A stretch of DNA of 64,000 nucleotides from Eleginops maclovinus (Eukaryota > Chordata > Actinopteri > Perciformes > Eleginopidae), in assembly GCF_036324505.1 (NCBI RefSeq), contig NC_086357.1, positions 19,036,793-19,100,792 of the forward strand. Direction: 5' to 3'. Both the position numbers and the translations under genes were made by a program. Position 1 is the stretch's first letter. Each line of letters opens with the position of its first letter. Shown here piece by piece: positions 27,235 through 37,813 of the stretch. Below the pieces are notes generated by a model. The model ran no database searches. It was not told the DNA's origin and worked only from the letters and a program-made list of their open reading frames with translations.

Positions 27235-29094
27235 TTAAACACCTGGCAACAACCGATTGAAAAGGTCCTCATCTAGGAAGTCCATGACCTCTGAGGAGAG
27301 CTGGTAGATATCCCTTGTGCGGCTTGTGCGGACTGGTAATGATGGGTGAATTTTGACTATGATGTCAGTAGATGGAACATAGCAGACATCCTGGCACCCT
27401 TGTTTCCTTTGGAAACGACTACATGGCCCATGAGGGTGGAAAAAATCCACTTGAACATCCCCTTGTTCTTGATCTGTTTTAAGCACTTTAGCCAGCCACC
27501 AATTGTAGTCATAAACCACAGCAAGCCAATCCTCTGTGTTGATGTCACTCGGCCCCACTGCTGACATTAAGCCCTCAGGTGCTCTGGTCGGCTCCTCCTC
27601 CATTGCCTCCACTAACATGGCAAGAGGACTCTGAACAGCCCGATGCTCATCTGCATGCTGTGGTGTGTGTGGTGTGGTGTGGTGTGCAACTGGATTGTGG
27701 TGGTGTGCAACTGGATTAAAACAGCGGCAGATTTGTGGCTCATTACAAAAGCATGAACTATGCCTACAGTAGATGGTATTGCCCCGAGCTACCACTTGAT
27801 GAACCTTTCTTGTTCCTGAGATGGGTCGTAGGGACTTGGGGAGGACAGCATCATAAGCCAGGAAATCATCAGTGCTGACATAGTGTAGGTGGACTCCACT
27901 TAGCCTGCTGGACACAAGCTGATGAAAAGTCATGCCATTGACGATGTCCACTCCTCCAAGAACCATTCTGTCAGCACACCGCTTAACTGTTGCCCCAATA
28001 CCATCCGGGGCGCCCTTTCCGTGGGATGTAGGGAAGAAGTTCCATGTTACATTGTTGAACCCCAGTCGAGGAGGGATGGTGGAGAGGAGGAGAAAGTTCT
28101 TTTTATTTTTGTATTGTTTACTTGGACCATCAGACCAAAAGTGAATTGTGTCAATGTGGGGGAATCTGGTATGAATGTCCTTCAGAACTTCATCCATGTA
28201 GGTCCATATTGCTGCTGCGTCTTGGCGCTTGGACTCGGAAATTGTGCAAAAAGCTTGTTTTTCTTGCTTGGTGTAAAACATGCCTGTATGGAGCGTTATC
28301 AGTGGGAGATTTTGGCCATAGTGGCAGGATTGTACTTCGGAGCTGTATTTGCATTTCCATGCTTCAGAGAAATCGATATGCACAATCCCTGTTCTTTCAT
28401 TGCAATTTTCAATCATGTTTCGGTACTCTTTGGATTGATTTTGAACAAGATGGACATGGGTGGTTGTTTCGTTTCTTAATTTGTCTTGGTAGAGATCCAT
28501 CATCTCCGACAGAGTACCCGTACGTTTCTGTAGTCTGGTATGAAAGTGAACTCCATCCTCTGTTTTCTCTTCGACCCGTTCCCACTGCTTCCAGTCCACT
28601 TTTGTTTTCCCTTGCTCTAAAGGCAGACTTGATGATTTGTGAAGGCATCTTGCACAGGTGCGCAATAGACACGATTCACTTGGTGGAGAACAACAGACAA
28701 GCTGAAAACTCTCTTTAAGCTTGCTGGTTGACACAGCCTGGAAAGATTTCAAAACATCAAGCATGAGCGTGGCGTTTTCATGGATCTGGCACTGACAAGT
28801 GTTTCGATCTGAGGTTTTGGGTGGTGTTATGTAGAAGGGACGTAGTGCACAGAAAGAGGAATAACTCAGGCGAATGCTGGGGTTTTGCTCAGTATATGAC
28901 TGGTGGAGATTCTGCATTGTGTCTGTCATTACCATCCTTTGACGTTTCACTTTTTTTCTTGTGATGGTGTCTTGCTTGTCTGTCGTGATTCTTGAATTGT
29001 TTTCAAAAAATGTGTGAACCACTGAGGAGATTGTCTGGAGGTAACTGGGCTTTCTTTGGATTGGTGTGTTTTCTCTGAGTGTCTGAGTTCCCAT
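27235..29094 (-). CDS. DDE-type transposase, possibly Sola2-like (intact, 619 aa)
   Basis: An uninterrupted 619-codon frame that occupies the middle of the transposon. Visible features in order: basic N-terminal segment (KKVKRQR, 47-53); Cys/His-rich region (C100, C102, H105, C134, C135, C142, C147, C150), a likely zinc-binding DNA-contact domain; a probable catalytic core with HIDFSEAWKC (D241), FWSDGPSKQYKN (D322) and SHGKGAPDGIG (D364) followed by KR; a second Cys cluster (C443, C448, C450, C456, C458); a His-rich linker; and a C-terminal segment (523-585) with a Tudor-like pattern (WLAVVYDYNWW...V.FF.P.GP...VP..DI). The protein would cut and reinsert the element in the nucleus. No frameshift or stop is seen. 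The catalytic assignments are inference. A donor-like site at about 29410 leaves open a short upstream exon. Confidence 0.8.
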   Translation of the reverse strand: MGTQTLRENTPIQRKPSYLQTISSVVHTFFENNSRITTDKQDTITRKKVKRQRMVMTDTMQNLHQSYTEQNPSIRLSYSSFCALRPFYITPPKTSDRNTCQCQIHENATLMLDVLKSFQAVSTSKLKESFQLVCCSPPSESCLLRTCARCLHKSSSLPLEQGKTKVDWKQWERVEEKTEDGVHFHTRLQKRTGTLSEMMDLYQDKLRNETTTHVHLVQNQSKEYRNMIENCNERTGIVHIDFSEAWKCKYSSEVQSCHYGQNLPLITLHTGMFYTKQEKQAFCTISESKRQDAAAIWTYMDEVLKDIHTRFPHIDTIHFWSDGPSKQYKNKKNFLLLSTIPPRLGFNNVTWNFFPTSHGKGAPDGIGATVKRCADRMVLGGVDIVNGMTFHQLVSSRLSGVHLHYVSTDDFLAYDAVLPKSLRPISGTRKVHQVVARGNTIYCRHSSCFCNEPQICRCFNPVAHHHNPVAHHTTPHTPQHADEHRAVQSPLAMLVEAMEEEPTRAPEGLMSAVGPSDINTEDWLAVVYDYNWWLAKVLKTDQEQGDVQVDFFHPHGPCSRFQRKQGCQDVCYVPSTDIIVKIHPSLPVRTSRTRDIYQLSSEVMDFLDEDLFNRLLPGV

Positions 29095-29096
29095 TT

Positions 29097-29180
29097 GTCA
29101 ACACCATAAGGTAAGTGGTCAACTCCATAAGACAACATTTCTTACGGAGTTGACGTCTGATGGAGTCTTACGGAGTTGAC
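29097..29180. promoter_or_regulatory. Right subterminal motif cluster abutting the transposase start
   Basis: Four copies of CTTAYGGWGTTGAC lie at 29097-29110 (reverse), 29118-29131 (reverse), 29141-29154 and 29167-29180. Further copies lie at 29324-29335 (partial) and 29516-29529. The first begins 3 nt upstream of the transposase ATG, so bound transposase would cover its own leader. Confidence 0.65.
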
Positions 29181-30234
29181 GATATCTTCAATTTTTCATC
29201 ATAACATGTGATTTCTTTGCAGAAGCCATCTTGTTTATCACTAGCTGCTAGTGGCCTCAACAATAACGTTAGATTAAACTTTTATTTCTTGATAAAATCA
29301 CATAAACCTTGAATTTTATCGACCATGGTGTTGACACTCTATGGTTGTGACATAGCTGGTTTTGTAAAAGAAGATAATTAAGGAAAAATATGAGAAATAT
29401 TTACTTACCAGAGCAGTGGCCTCATGGCATGTCCACCAAACAGCAAGTGGAAAAGGGGTCCTTAGAGTATGAGTTGGCCAATATAATGGCTGTTTTTTTG
29501 CATTTTTAGAAAAATCTTATGGTGTTGACAGAAACTCCGGACGCGATTTCAATCACGTAAAAAGTACATAAATATATATTTTTAATTGTAAATTTCTATA
29601 TAGTTTGAATAATTACTTAAAATACATGATCACAGTAGCTATTGTGTTTGTTTTATTTTAATTTTAACAATTATTTAAGTATTGTAAAGTCATGGAACTT
29701 GCTTTCGGACAAGGGTATTTTGGGGTTCAGGCAGCACACTAGGTGATGTAAAATAAAATATATGTGTAAAAAAGCATTAATTCACATTTTGTGGTATAAA
29801 TGAGTTCTTGTTTTATTGTTTAATCAAATTATTGGACATTTTTTAAACACATTTTAAGAATTACAATGAGTTTTATCTCTCGGACATGTTTTGTCCCTCA
29901 TCTCAAGAATCCCTGCTATATATTATACATATCTGCCATATACATCTGCTATACATAATATATGCATCTGTCCATACCTCCTCATTCAACAGTGTAAAGT
30001 ATTTAAATACTCTCAATGTATTCCACATATGTATATATTTCACATCCTCAAATCTTTATTGTTAATATTGTAAATATTCTTCTCTCTTTTTCACTATTTT
30101 ATTTATCTTTTGCACCATGTATGTTGAGTTGTTGGAGGAGCACGCGACATAAGATTTTCATTGCCAACATATACGCTGTATCTGCTGTGCATATGACAAA
30201 TAAAACCTTGAAACCTTGAAACCTTGAAACTGCT

Positions 30235-33200
30235 GATTTATGACTTATTTGATGTAATTGTTTTCTTTAACTGTTGCTGTGTGCCCCTCTCTTCTTTGCG
30301 TTGCCCCTGAATAAGCTGGGCATAACAACACCATATTCACTGAGATACTATACCATTCAAATATTGTCCTAAGCAAATTATTTCATGGAAATAAATAATA
30401 TCACAAATATTTTTGTAAGCTTTGTGACAAGTTCCAGTACGTGACAGATTCCATTTTTAGCAGCGGGTGAGGAGGTTTCATGCTGACCTCAGGTCCATGG
30501 TAGTGCAGCCTGGGGGGTGCAGCTGGCAGGCAGAGATTGGACTCAGCTGGCACTGATGGAGACTCCTCGGGTGGGAGCTTGGTTTAGGGGGGCAGATGCA
30601 AGCAACCCTAGCTCCAATGCGGCTGTGTTTTCCAGTGCCAGAGGCCAGGACTGCCCCCAGCGCTGTCTGACTGTGTGAGGTTGCTGTTGCATATGTGCAC
30701 TGGTTTCTATACACGAGTGAAGACCTTTGCCTCCACATAATACAAGGATGAGGAAGCTGATAGATATGCAGGTCCTCACTTATTTATAGATTTAATGTCA
30801 ATATACTATAACAATAATGAATAGGTTTAGGGTAAGGAGGTGATGAAGGTCACAGTAAGGGCTGGGGGTTAAGGAATAAAAACACTTGAGTACACATACT
30901 ATGTGTGTGAGGGGGTTGGTTTTTAAAACAGTACTGAAATACACCTAACTCAATGTGATTTTATTTGACAAAATATATAAATTGTATGAAAATTACTTTT
31001 TATTCCAAATACAACTTGCAGACATAAACTTAAAAAATAAAAATGTTTGTATAGTTTTATAATTGACAAATCAATAATAATTAAACAGTTTCACTTCACT
31101 CCCTGATGATGGATAAAAATAGTAAAAGGAAGACATTGGAAGGGGATTCAAAGGTTCGGAGGTGTTTTGAAATATGGCATTAACTAAACCTTTGACTATA
31201 CAAATGAAACCCCTTATGGATCATATCAAATCATCTTCAAACCTTGGGTCTCTAATATCTGATGTATTCAAGTTTATTGGACGATAAAATGTAAAATGAT
31301 TAACGTACTTTGGGGCTCAAATAGTTGTCCTGACATTTGGTATCTTTCCATCTTATCCCAGTTGCTCTCGTAGGCCTTTATTAAAGCACAGTATTCAAAA
31401 CATAAACATTTTTAAAAATACAGCCCTGAAATGATTGATTTTCTGTGTGTCTGTTGACATTTGTATGTGTGTGTTGAGCAGGTTGCAGTTGCACCATAAG
31501 GAGGCTACTGGAGGCTGGAGGGCAGCTGTAGGACTGAGTCCACTGAGCCAAGAAAAGAGGCCTGTCGGTCTGTGTGTCAGAAATGAGTAACAACACCATC
31601 CCTCAAAGCTTAAGGCATGAATAACAGCATAAGTAATCTAAAAACTAACATTTTGATGGCAAAATAATAAAGAAAAACATGTCTTTTGTTAGCAAAGCAG
31701 AATATTATCAATTTGGTTTTGCAGCTTTTAAGTAACTATTGTATTTTCTATATGCCAACAGATGATGAATCTCTATTTTGATGGATCTATTATGGGATTG
31801 AAAGACTGTAGCAGCCTCCTAGCAGAGTCGTATCAAGAGGTTAAGGTAAACTCACAAACATCCCCTTTTTCTGCCTTTTTCACACAACAATTTTCAAGAA
31901 TTACCAACATTGACACAATCACAAAAGTGGTTTCTTATAGCTTTTGAATGCTACAATGGTGGTTATAGAAATTCTGATGAAATGCCCAACAACATTGAAG
32001 ACTTCTTTTTGAGTTTTGCCTTGAGATTTGTATTCTGAGGACAAAGAAAGGAACCTGCCCCTATGGTGTTCTCTGAGTTTTCTTTTCAAATTCAAAAAGA
32101 AAGAATATACTATGAGGAATGGGAGGAGGAGTGCTAAAAAAAATCAGCTGGCCATAACTCTATGCTATATTCCACATATTCTCGATAATAGGCCTCTGTT
32201 GGTCATTAACCCCAGGTAATCAGATGTACGATTCCTTCTGAAAATCCGCCTGGTTACTGCAAGCTATTTTCCAGTTGAAATGTCTTAGTTTGGCTATAAT
32301 GGGTTCCCCTTTATTTTATGGCCTCTTATGTTCATCAGCACATTGCCCTTTTCACACACAATTACCTCCTCAGCTCCATTTCAGGCTCATTAGCAGGACT
32401 TGCTGGCTTATCCCTCCCTAAAACAGAGGTTTCAAGGGATATGACAAGTTGTTCTGCTTCTGTAAGAAGATCGTTTAGCTCATTGAAAACTGTAGAACTG
32501 TTAAACCAAAGAAGTATAAAATGAGAAGTTAAAATTAGCTGAATTGATCATGTCTTTTAATAGAAAGGATCACTGATGTAACAGTTTCAGAACGTTGCCT
32601 ATACTGATACATTAATGTATCAAGACTAAGGATTTCTGCTGCTGATTTCTTCGTGCTTATTTTAAATCACCCGGGTAAAATCCACCAGGACGGCTTTTGG
32701 AAACAGGGAAAGATGTTTAATCCAGACAACAACCCTGCAACCTTTCACACTGTTTTTGAGCATAATCTAATCCTTTACCTTCTATCTCATTGTATGTTTC
32801 TGTGGACAAAAGATGGGCAACTGCTTACTGTCAAATGTAAACCCATGTGGAGGCTCCATCACATTGCTAGCTCCAGCTAGTCATTATAGTCACAGTACAT
32901 CGTGGCGAGGTCACATGTTAGCTTGTCAGATATAACTGACCTTGTTGTTGGCCCTTTTACAAGCAACATGTTTTGTCATTAATACACTTTAACGTCTGCA
33001 TTGTGAGTTTTTTTTCTAATTATAAACACATTCTTGTAAATCATCAGAAAATCTGCTCCAGTATTAGTAGTAGCAGCATGTAGCAGTAGTAGCATGAGGT
33101 AGGATTGCGAGCGTGTACTCTAGACACATTTTCTGCCAACAAAAAAAATCAGTAAAGCATACCTTTAGTATAATCGTCTGGATGATTTTAACCTCATCCC

Positions 33201-33616
33201 CTTTTTTCCCTTTACAGACAATTGCAATGTCTCAGAAAACTGAAACAGTTGTATTTGCCATCACAGAGACACAGACAAATATAGAATGGACTGAAATGCA
33301 CCAGTCACTCTAATCTGGATAAATAATAAAGACATCAGACTGCTTATTCCATTTCAACACAAGAATAGCTTTGTGAAGTCACCTCCCAGGAGACGTCTTA
33401 ACAAAGCGTGCATTACACTCAGCTGCAATTCAGAACGGGATGAAATATTTAGCATCACAAGTCTTTAGTTGAGTTATGCAGCATGTTGTTCTTCATCAGT
33501 ACAGGACATCTGATATATTGTGTACTATCATTGATTGGTCAAGACTTATTAATGTGATTAAGAATTTGATAAAACAGGTGGTGGTAACACACTGTCCCCT
33601 TAATGTAACATTTATC
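30235..33616. other. Intergenic; one GC-rich unexplained block
   Basis: Mostly AT-rich. At 30475-30790 there is a GC-rich block; on the minus strand it is preceded by CTATAAATAAGTGAGG (30775-30790), a TATA-like motif, and contains an 86-codon frame without recognisable domain. No conserved exon can be named. Confidence 0.4.
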
Positions 33617-33624
33617 ACTTACAG

Positions 33625-36436
33625 CAGTGGTTCTTAAACTTTTTGTCTGACGACCCCACAAAAAAAACTGGAGAGGTTTGGTGACCCCACTTTCCCAAAA
33701 GTGTGTAAGTGTGACGTCACGTTTCCGTAGCAACCGATTTTTTGTTCCAATCCAAACAAATTAACAATGTATGACGATTATTTTATGGAAAAGGAACGAT
33801 TTTGTGTGAATTAATTTACGAGTTTGCGTCTCCAATGATTTGAGTGATAGTCATACATTTTGAAAGAAACAGCAATGCCATCTGCAGTTTGGTTGTTTGG
33901 GGGCGGGCTGTAAATCGCGTTGCCAGGACAACGTTATGCATTGCAAACCCATGGTAACGACTGTCAATCAAGCAAAAACAAATAGGCAATGTGTAAGAAA
34001 AGGCCTGGGCGGCAACAATTTATTAACGCAAACAAGAACTGGAACAAACAAAGCAATGAAACAAATGTCCAAATCAAACGGGAGTCAAGAGTCAACAGAG
34101 AGTGTGTATGATTGGAACGATCTCACTTCCTCTTATACGGACGCCATGTCAATGAGAAGGATGGGCCTGCTTCCGCGAGCATAGCAGGTCAATTCGGGGA
34201 TCGATGCTGCTCACAGCAACACGAAGATTCTCCTCCATGCTGTTGAGACGACATCTGTATTTGTTCTTTATGTAGGCCAGGGACGAAAATGTCTTTTCGC
34301 ACAGATAGGTTGATCCAAACGGCGTGAGGATGTCCATGGCAGCCTTGGACAACCCGGGGTATTCCTGCACAACTGACAGCCAGAATTCATCTAGAGTTTT
34401 TGAGGCAAACGACGCCTGCAATGTGCGGTCGCTGGACAGCTCAATCAGCGCATCCTCGAGCTCAGATGGCAGGTTGTTTGAGGAGCAGTTGGTGAATGGT
34501 TGTCGTACCCAGTCAAAAGGCTCTACATTCTCCGTGAGGAAATACTTATTGAATTTGTCGAGGAGACTACGAAGATGACAGGTTATTGACTCTTTCAATG
34601 AATTGGCATTCATGTCACTCTCCAAAAAGTCGTGCAGCTCCGAGAACATTTCAAAGTCCCCACTCTCTGCACGGGCTGCCCAACGCTGCAATTTTTTTGT
34701 GAAAGCATTCACTTTGTCTGAGAGGGTCAGGATGTTTGTGCTGGGGCCTTGTAGTGACAGGTTGAGACTATTTAATTTGTCAAATATGCACGCCAGGTAT
34801 GCAAGACGTGATAACCATCTCGAGTCAGTGAGATGGTCTGCAAGAGGGGAATGCACGTCTGAGAGGAAGGTGCGCACCTCGCTTCGCAACTCGAACAGGC
34901 GTGTAAGAACTTTGCCCCGTGAAAGCCACCTTACCTCTGAATGAAAAAGAAGGGATTCATGTGCAGACCCCATTTCCTGGCAGAGAAGGGCGAAGAGTCG
35001 TGAATTTAAAGGGCGCGATTTGATCGAATTCACTATTTGGATTGCTGTTTGAAGAACATTGTTAAGCTCGGGTTCAAGTGTCTTGGATGCCAGGGCCTCC
35101 CTATGGATAATGCAGTGTGTGAACTTGACATGTGGTGCAACGCTAAGGACCTTGGCTTTCAGCCCTTTGTGTTTTCCCATCATAGCCCCGGCACCGTCAG
35201 TGCATATGCTTATGCATTTATCCCAATCCAGGCCTGTCTCCTCCATCCAACCATTAAGACAGTTAAAAATGTCTCCACCAGTACATCTTCCTTCCATCGG
35301 AGAGCAGCACAGCATGTCCTCATGCAGTTTCCCGTCATGACTGTAGCGAATGAAAACCATTAAATGGGCTACATTAGTCAAGTCAGTAGACTCGTCTAAC
35401 TGCAAAGAAAACCGGCTGTTTTTCACTCTCTCGATGAGCTGGCATTTCATATCATTAGCGATGTCGTTAATGCGTTTGGACATGGTATCATTGGAGAGGG
35501 GAATCTGTTTAAGCACACTTGCGATCTTTTCACCATGCATTGCTGTGGTCATCGCAATTGCTGCAGGAAGGATGAGGCTTTCAGCAATTGTGTGTGGCTT
35601 TTGTGCTTTGGCTACAAGGTGGGCCACTTTGTATGACGCTGCCAAGGCTTTGGTGGGCACAGTAGCTTGGCTATGCACAACGGTCTTTTGCCCATGCAGC
35701 GCAGCTTCTTTTCGTAAAAAAAATGTCATGGGTTTCTGAGCATCATCTGGATGTCGGCTTTCGAGATGTCGTCTCATTTTTGTGGGCTTTAAACTTTCAT
35801 GTGCCAGAACATCGCCGCAAATAACACACTGTGGGTGGTCGAGCTCATGTTTTACCTGGCACGTGAATCCATATTTAAGAAATTCTTTCAGGTATCGGCG
35901 ACGCCTCGTTGGTGGGTCTTTTTTATTCTCACCACCGGCCAAACTTGTCCCATCTGAGGATCGCGGAGGAGTAGGTGCACAACTGGAGGTAGATGGCACT
36001 TCTGAGCTCAAATCATTGTTTTTTAGCAGCCACCTGTCCATTTTTGATGAAAGTTATAACTAGGCTAGTGGCTAAAAAAGTGGCTAGTATCACAAACGTG
36101 GCTAGTAACGTGGCGAGTTAACTATGACGTATTGTAAAAAAACCGGGAAGAAATTGAGTTTGAACAGTGGGCGCAGATTGTTACATTGTTTCTATCATAG
36201 GACCAATAAACGATTCGAAACGCCATTTAAAGCTGGGCAACTTTTTTTTTTCTCTCTCTCTCTCCCTCTTAACAGCGTGTAGGAATGAGAAAAAGGCAGA
36301 TTTTCATTGTATTGACATTTTATTTTTCGTTGTTATAACAGCTAATTTCCGACTGAAGTAACAAATAATTTTGCGACCCCACGGAAGTTTTTGCCGACCC
36401 CGTTTGGGGTCGCGACCCCTAGTTTAAGAATCACTG
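33625..36436 (-). mobile_element. Complete autonomous hAT transposon (2812 bp)
   Basis: The terminal inverted repeats CAGTGGTTCTTAAACT and CAGTGATTCTTAAACT differ at one base of 16. A perfect 8-bp target duplication, ACTTACAG, lies at 33617-33624 and 36437-36444. CAGTGGTTCTTAAA termini with 8-bp duplications are diagnostic of the Charlie/Buster part of the hAT superfamily. The single gene inside is intact. The subterminal DNA at the right is rich in GGGGTCGCGACCCC-type palindromes. Confidence 0.93.
34149..36041 (-). CDS. hAT transposase, Buster/ZBED5-like (intact, 630 aa)
   Basis: The N-terminal MDRWLLKN is followed by a Ser/Pro-rich segment and a BED-type zinc finger (C72-x2-C75, H92-x4-H97). 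The RNase-H-like catalytic core has FSLQLDESTD (D216) and CISICTDGAGAMMG (D282), then the conserved C310-x2-H313 pair. The C-terminal hAT dimerisation block is present, with STYLCEKTFSSLAYIKNKYR near 575-600; its glutamate is the likely third acidic residue. Length and order fit ZBED5/SCAND3/FAM200-like proteins, which are domesticated relatives. Here the gene sits inside complete terminal repeats and target duplications, so it is a transposon gene and not a host gene. No disabling mutation is seen; expression is unknown. Confidence 0.92.
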   Translation of the reverse strand: MDRWLLKNNDLSSEVPSTSSCAPTPPRSSDGTSLAGGENKKDPPTRRRRYLKEFLKYGFTCQVKHELDHPQCVICGDVLAHESLKPTKMRRHLESRHPDDAQKPMTFFLRKEAALHGQKTVVHSQATVPTKALAASYKVAHLVAKAQKPHTIAESLILPAAIAMTTAMHGEKIASVLKQIPLSNDTMSKRINDIANDMKCQLIERVKNSRFSLQLDESTDLTNVAHLMVFIRYSHDGKLHEDMLCCSPMEGRCTGGDIFNCLNGWMEETGLDWDKCISICTDGAGAMMGKHKGLKAKVLSVAPHVKFTHCIIHREALASKTLEPELNNVLQTAIQIVNSIKSRPLNSRLFALLCQEMGSAHESLLFHSEVRWLSRGKVLTRLFELRSEVRTFLSDVHSPLADHLTDSRWLSRLAYLACIFDKLNSLNLSLQGPSTNILTLSDKVNAFTKKLQRWAARAESGDFEMFSELHDFLESDMNANSLKESITCHLRSLLDKFNKYFLTENVEPFDWVRQPFTNCSSNNLPSELEDALIELSSDRTLQASFASKTLDEFWLSVVQEYPGLSKAAMDILTPFGSTYLCEKTFSSLAYIKNKYRCRLNSMEENLRVAVSSIDPRIDLLCSRKQAHPSH

Positions 36437-36444
36437 ACTTACAG

Positions 36445-37805
36445 CATCAGCCATATCTCGTGTAATATGATTCATCCCTCTAAATCTGTGTCTGGCTTTC
36501 TTAAAAATAGCCTCGAGGTGAATCTGATAAAGCATTTGTTAACTTCATTCATTCTCTTCACTCACAAGTCTTTCTTTCTGGCACAACTCATAATCTTTTT
36601 CCTTCAGATTACACTCCTCTGAAGTCGTAGTCTAAGATTGGATCCCGTCTGATTAAATATTAACGCATATGTTTTACTTAAACTACATTTTCTTGTCTAT
36701 GTCACTCGATTTATCTTGGCTTTGTAATTTGATATGAAGTTTTACTGTGGGGACCAACACAACAGGTAGCATTTTTTAAAAAGAAACAGTCACGTATTTT
36801 TCTGTTGCCTTTGTGTTTAAGGTGCTGTTTTATCCACCACAGAAGTGTCCTCTAGTGGAAGAAAACATTCATGCATCGCAACATTACCAAATTTCTTTTA
36901 AAGTTTTTCCTTGTAACTTCTTTTTAGTTTTTATATAAAGTAGATATTTTACAGTTTGAAGTTTATGACATATACAAAATAAAGTGAAAGTGGACGAATA
37001 CTTCATTAATTATTAGCCCAATTATAAAAGAGCAAACAGAAAGCAGACATTTAAGATGAATTTTACTTTTTAATTCAGTTATTATCCTTACACAAGTGCA
37101 CACACTCACAGACATGTTCACACAGACAGGTTAATGAATCTGCCCTACTGTTGTCTTTCTGTGCTACTATCTAATAAAAGGCCTAATTAATGTATTCAAC
37201 CTTTAGTTATCAGGTAGACAACCGTACCAGACACACATCCAAATCCCAGAACCTGCACACGGTCTTTTACTCTGCCACATAATGAGTTAACCTCTGGGAT
37301 TCATTTCATTTTCATCGTTAAGCTGTAAAGATTCATTTTGACCTTATTGAGAGTGTGCAATAACTATAGTTTTTATCAAGCAACATCAAAATATTGCTGC
37401 TGTAACAAAAAATAAAGCTGTATCACTTCACAGGCAACAACTATACTATACATTTCATCCAATCTATTAAAATGTAATTTCACTTGCAGACTCATACAGT
37501 AGTTTGTGAGATCAAGTTTCCTAAACCTTTTTTTAATCAGTTAATGGGACATCATTTCATGGATCTCTGTCTCCCCCTGCTGTAAGAGGGTGTGTTTCTG
37601 TACCCAAGTGCATGGATTTCATTTAAAACAAGACAACCAGACTCCAAGAAGATTTTTCTTTTCTTTTTTCACGATTTTACTATTAATGATGAATACAACT
37701 TGTTTTTATTTATGAAACATTTTTTCTTTTCTGGCAAGTCCTTAACAGTGATAGAATTTCATGATAATACTGCTTGTTTAATGGATACACATTCTGCTAA
37801 AGCAT
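36445..37805. other. Intergenic, nothing recognised
   Basis: AT-rich sequence with no supported gene or repeat. Confidence 0.45.
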
Positions 37806-37813
37806 GTGATCAG

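Larger units (their letters stand above)
26263..29915 (-). mobile_element. Complete 3.65-kb DNA transposon, possibly Sola2-like
   Basis: Both ends begin with the same inverted repeat, CAGGGATTCTTGAGA..., with 25 of the first 27 positions matching. The element is flanked by a 4-bp direct repeat, CTAT, at 26259-26262 and 29916-29919. It holds one intact transposase gene, minus strand, at 27235-29094. Both subterminal regions carry many copies of a 13-14-nt motif, CTTAYGGWGTTGAC, and the right-hand group extends up to the transposase ATG. Four 31-bp tandem repeats lie at 27000-27123. The 4-bp target duplication and the SDG...HGKG..DG.G core suggest the Sola2 group, but I assign the superfamily tentatively. 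Confidence 0.85.
26197..30231 (+). repeat. LINE 3' end split by a DNA transposon
   Basis: The right part (29916-30231) ends with GCATATGACAAATAAAACC and a short tandem tail (CTTGAAAC)n at about 30206-30231. This is the typical 3' terminus of fish L2-group LINEs, giving plus orientation. The left part (26197-26262, ACACATCTGCCATACATATC...) resembles the right part (ATACATATCTGCC...ACATCTGCTATACAT). The transposon at 26263-29915 lies between the two pieces. Confidence 0.5.

Noticed and set aside
27922..28718. 185- and 198-codon plus-strand frames
   Set aside because: Antisense shadows of the intact minus-strand transposase.
34149..36041. Domesticated ZBED5-like host gene
   Set aside because: The gene lies within complete hAT terminal repeats and perfect 8-bp target duplications, so it is a transposon gene.
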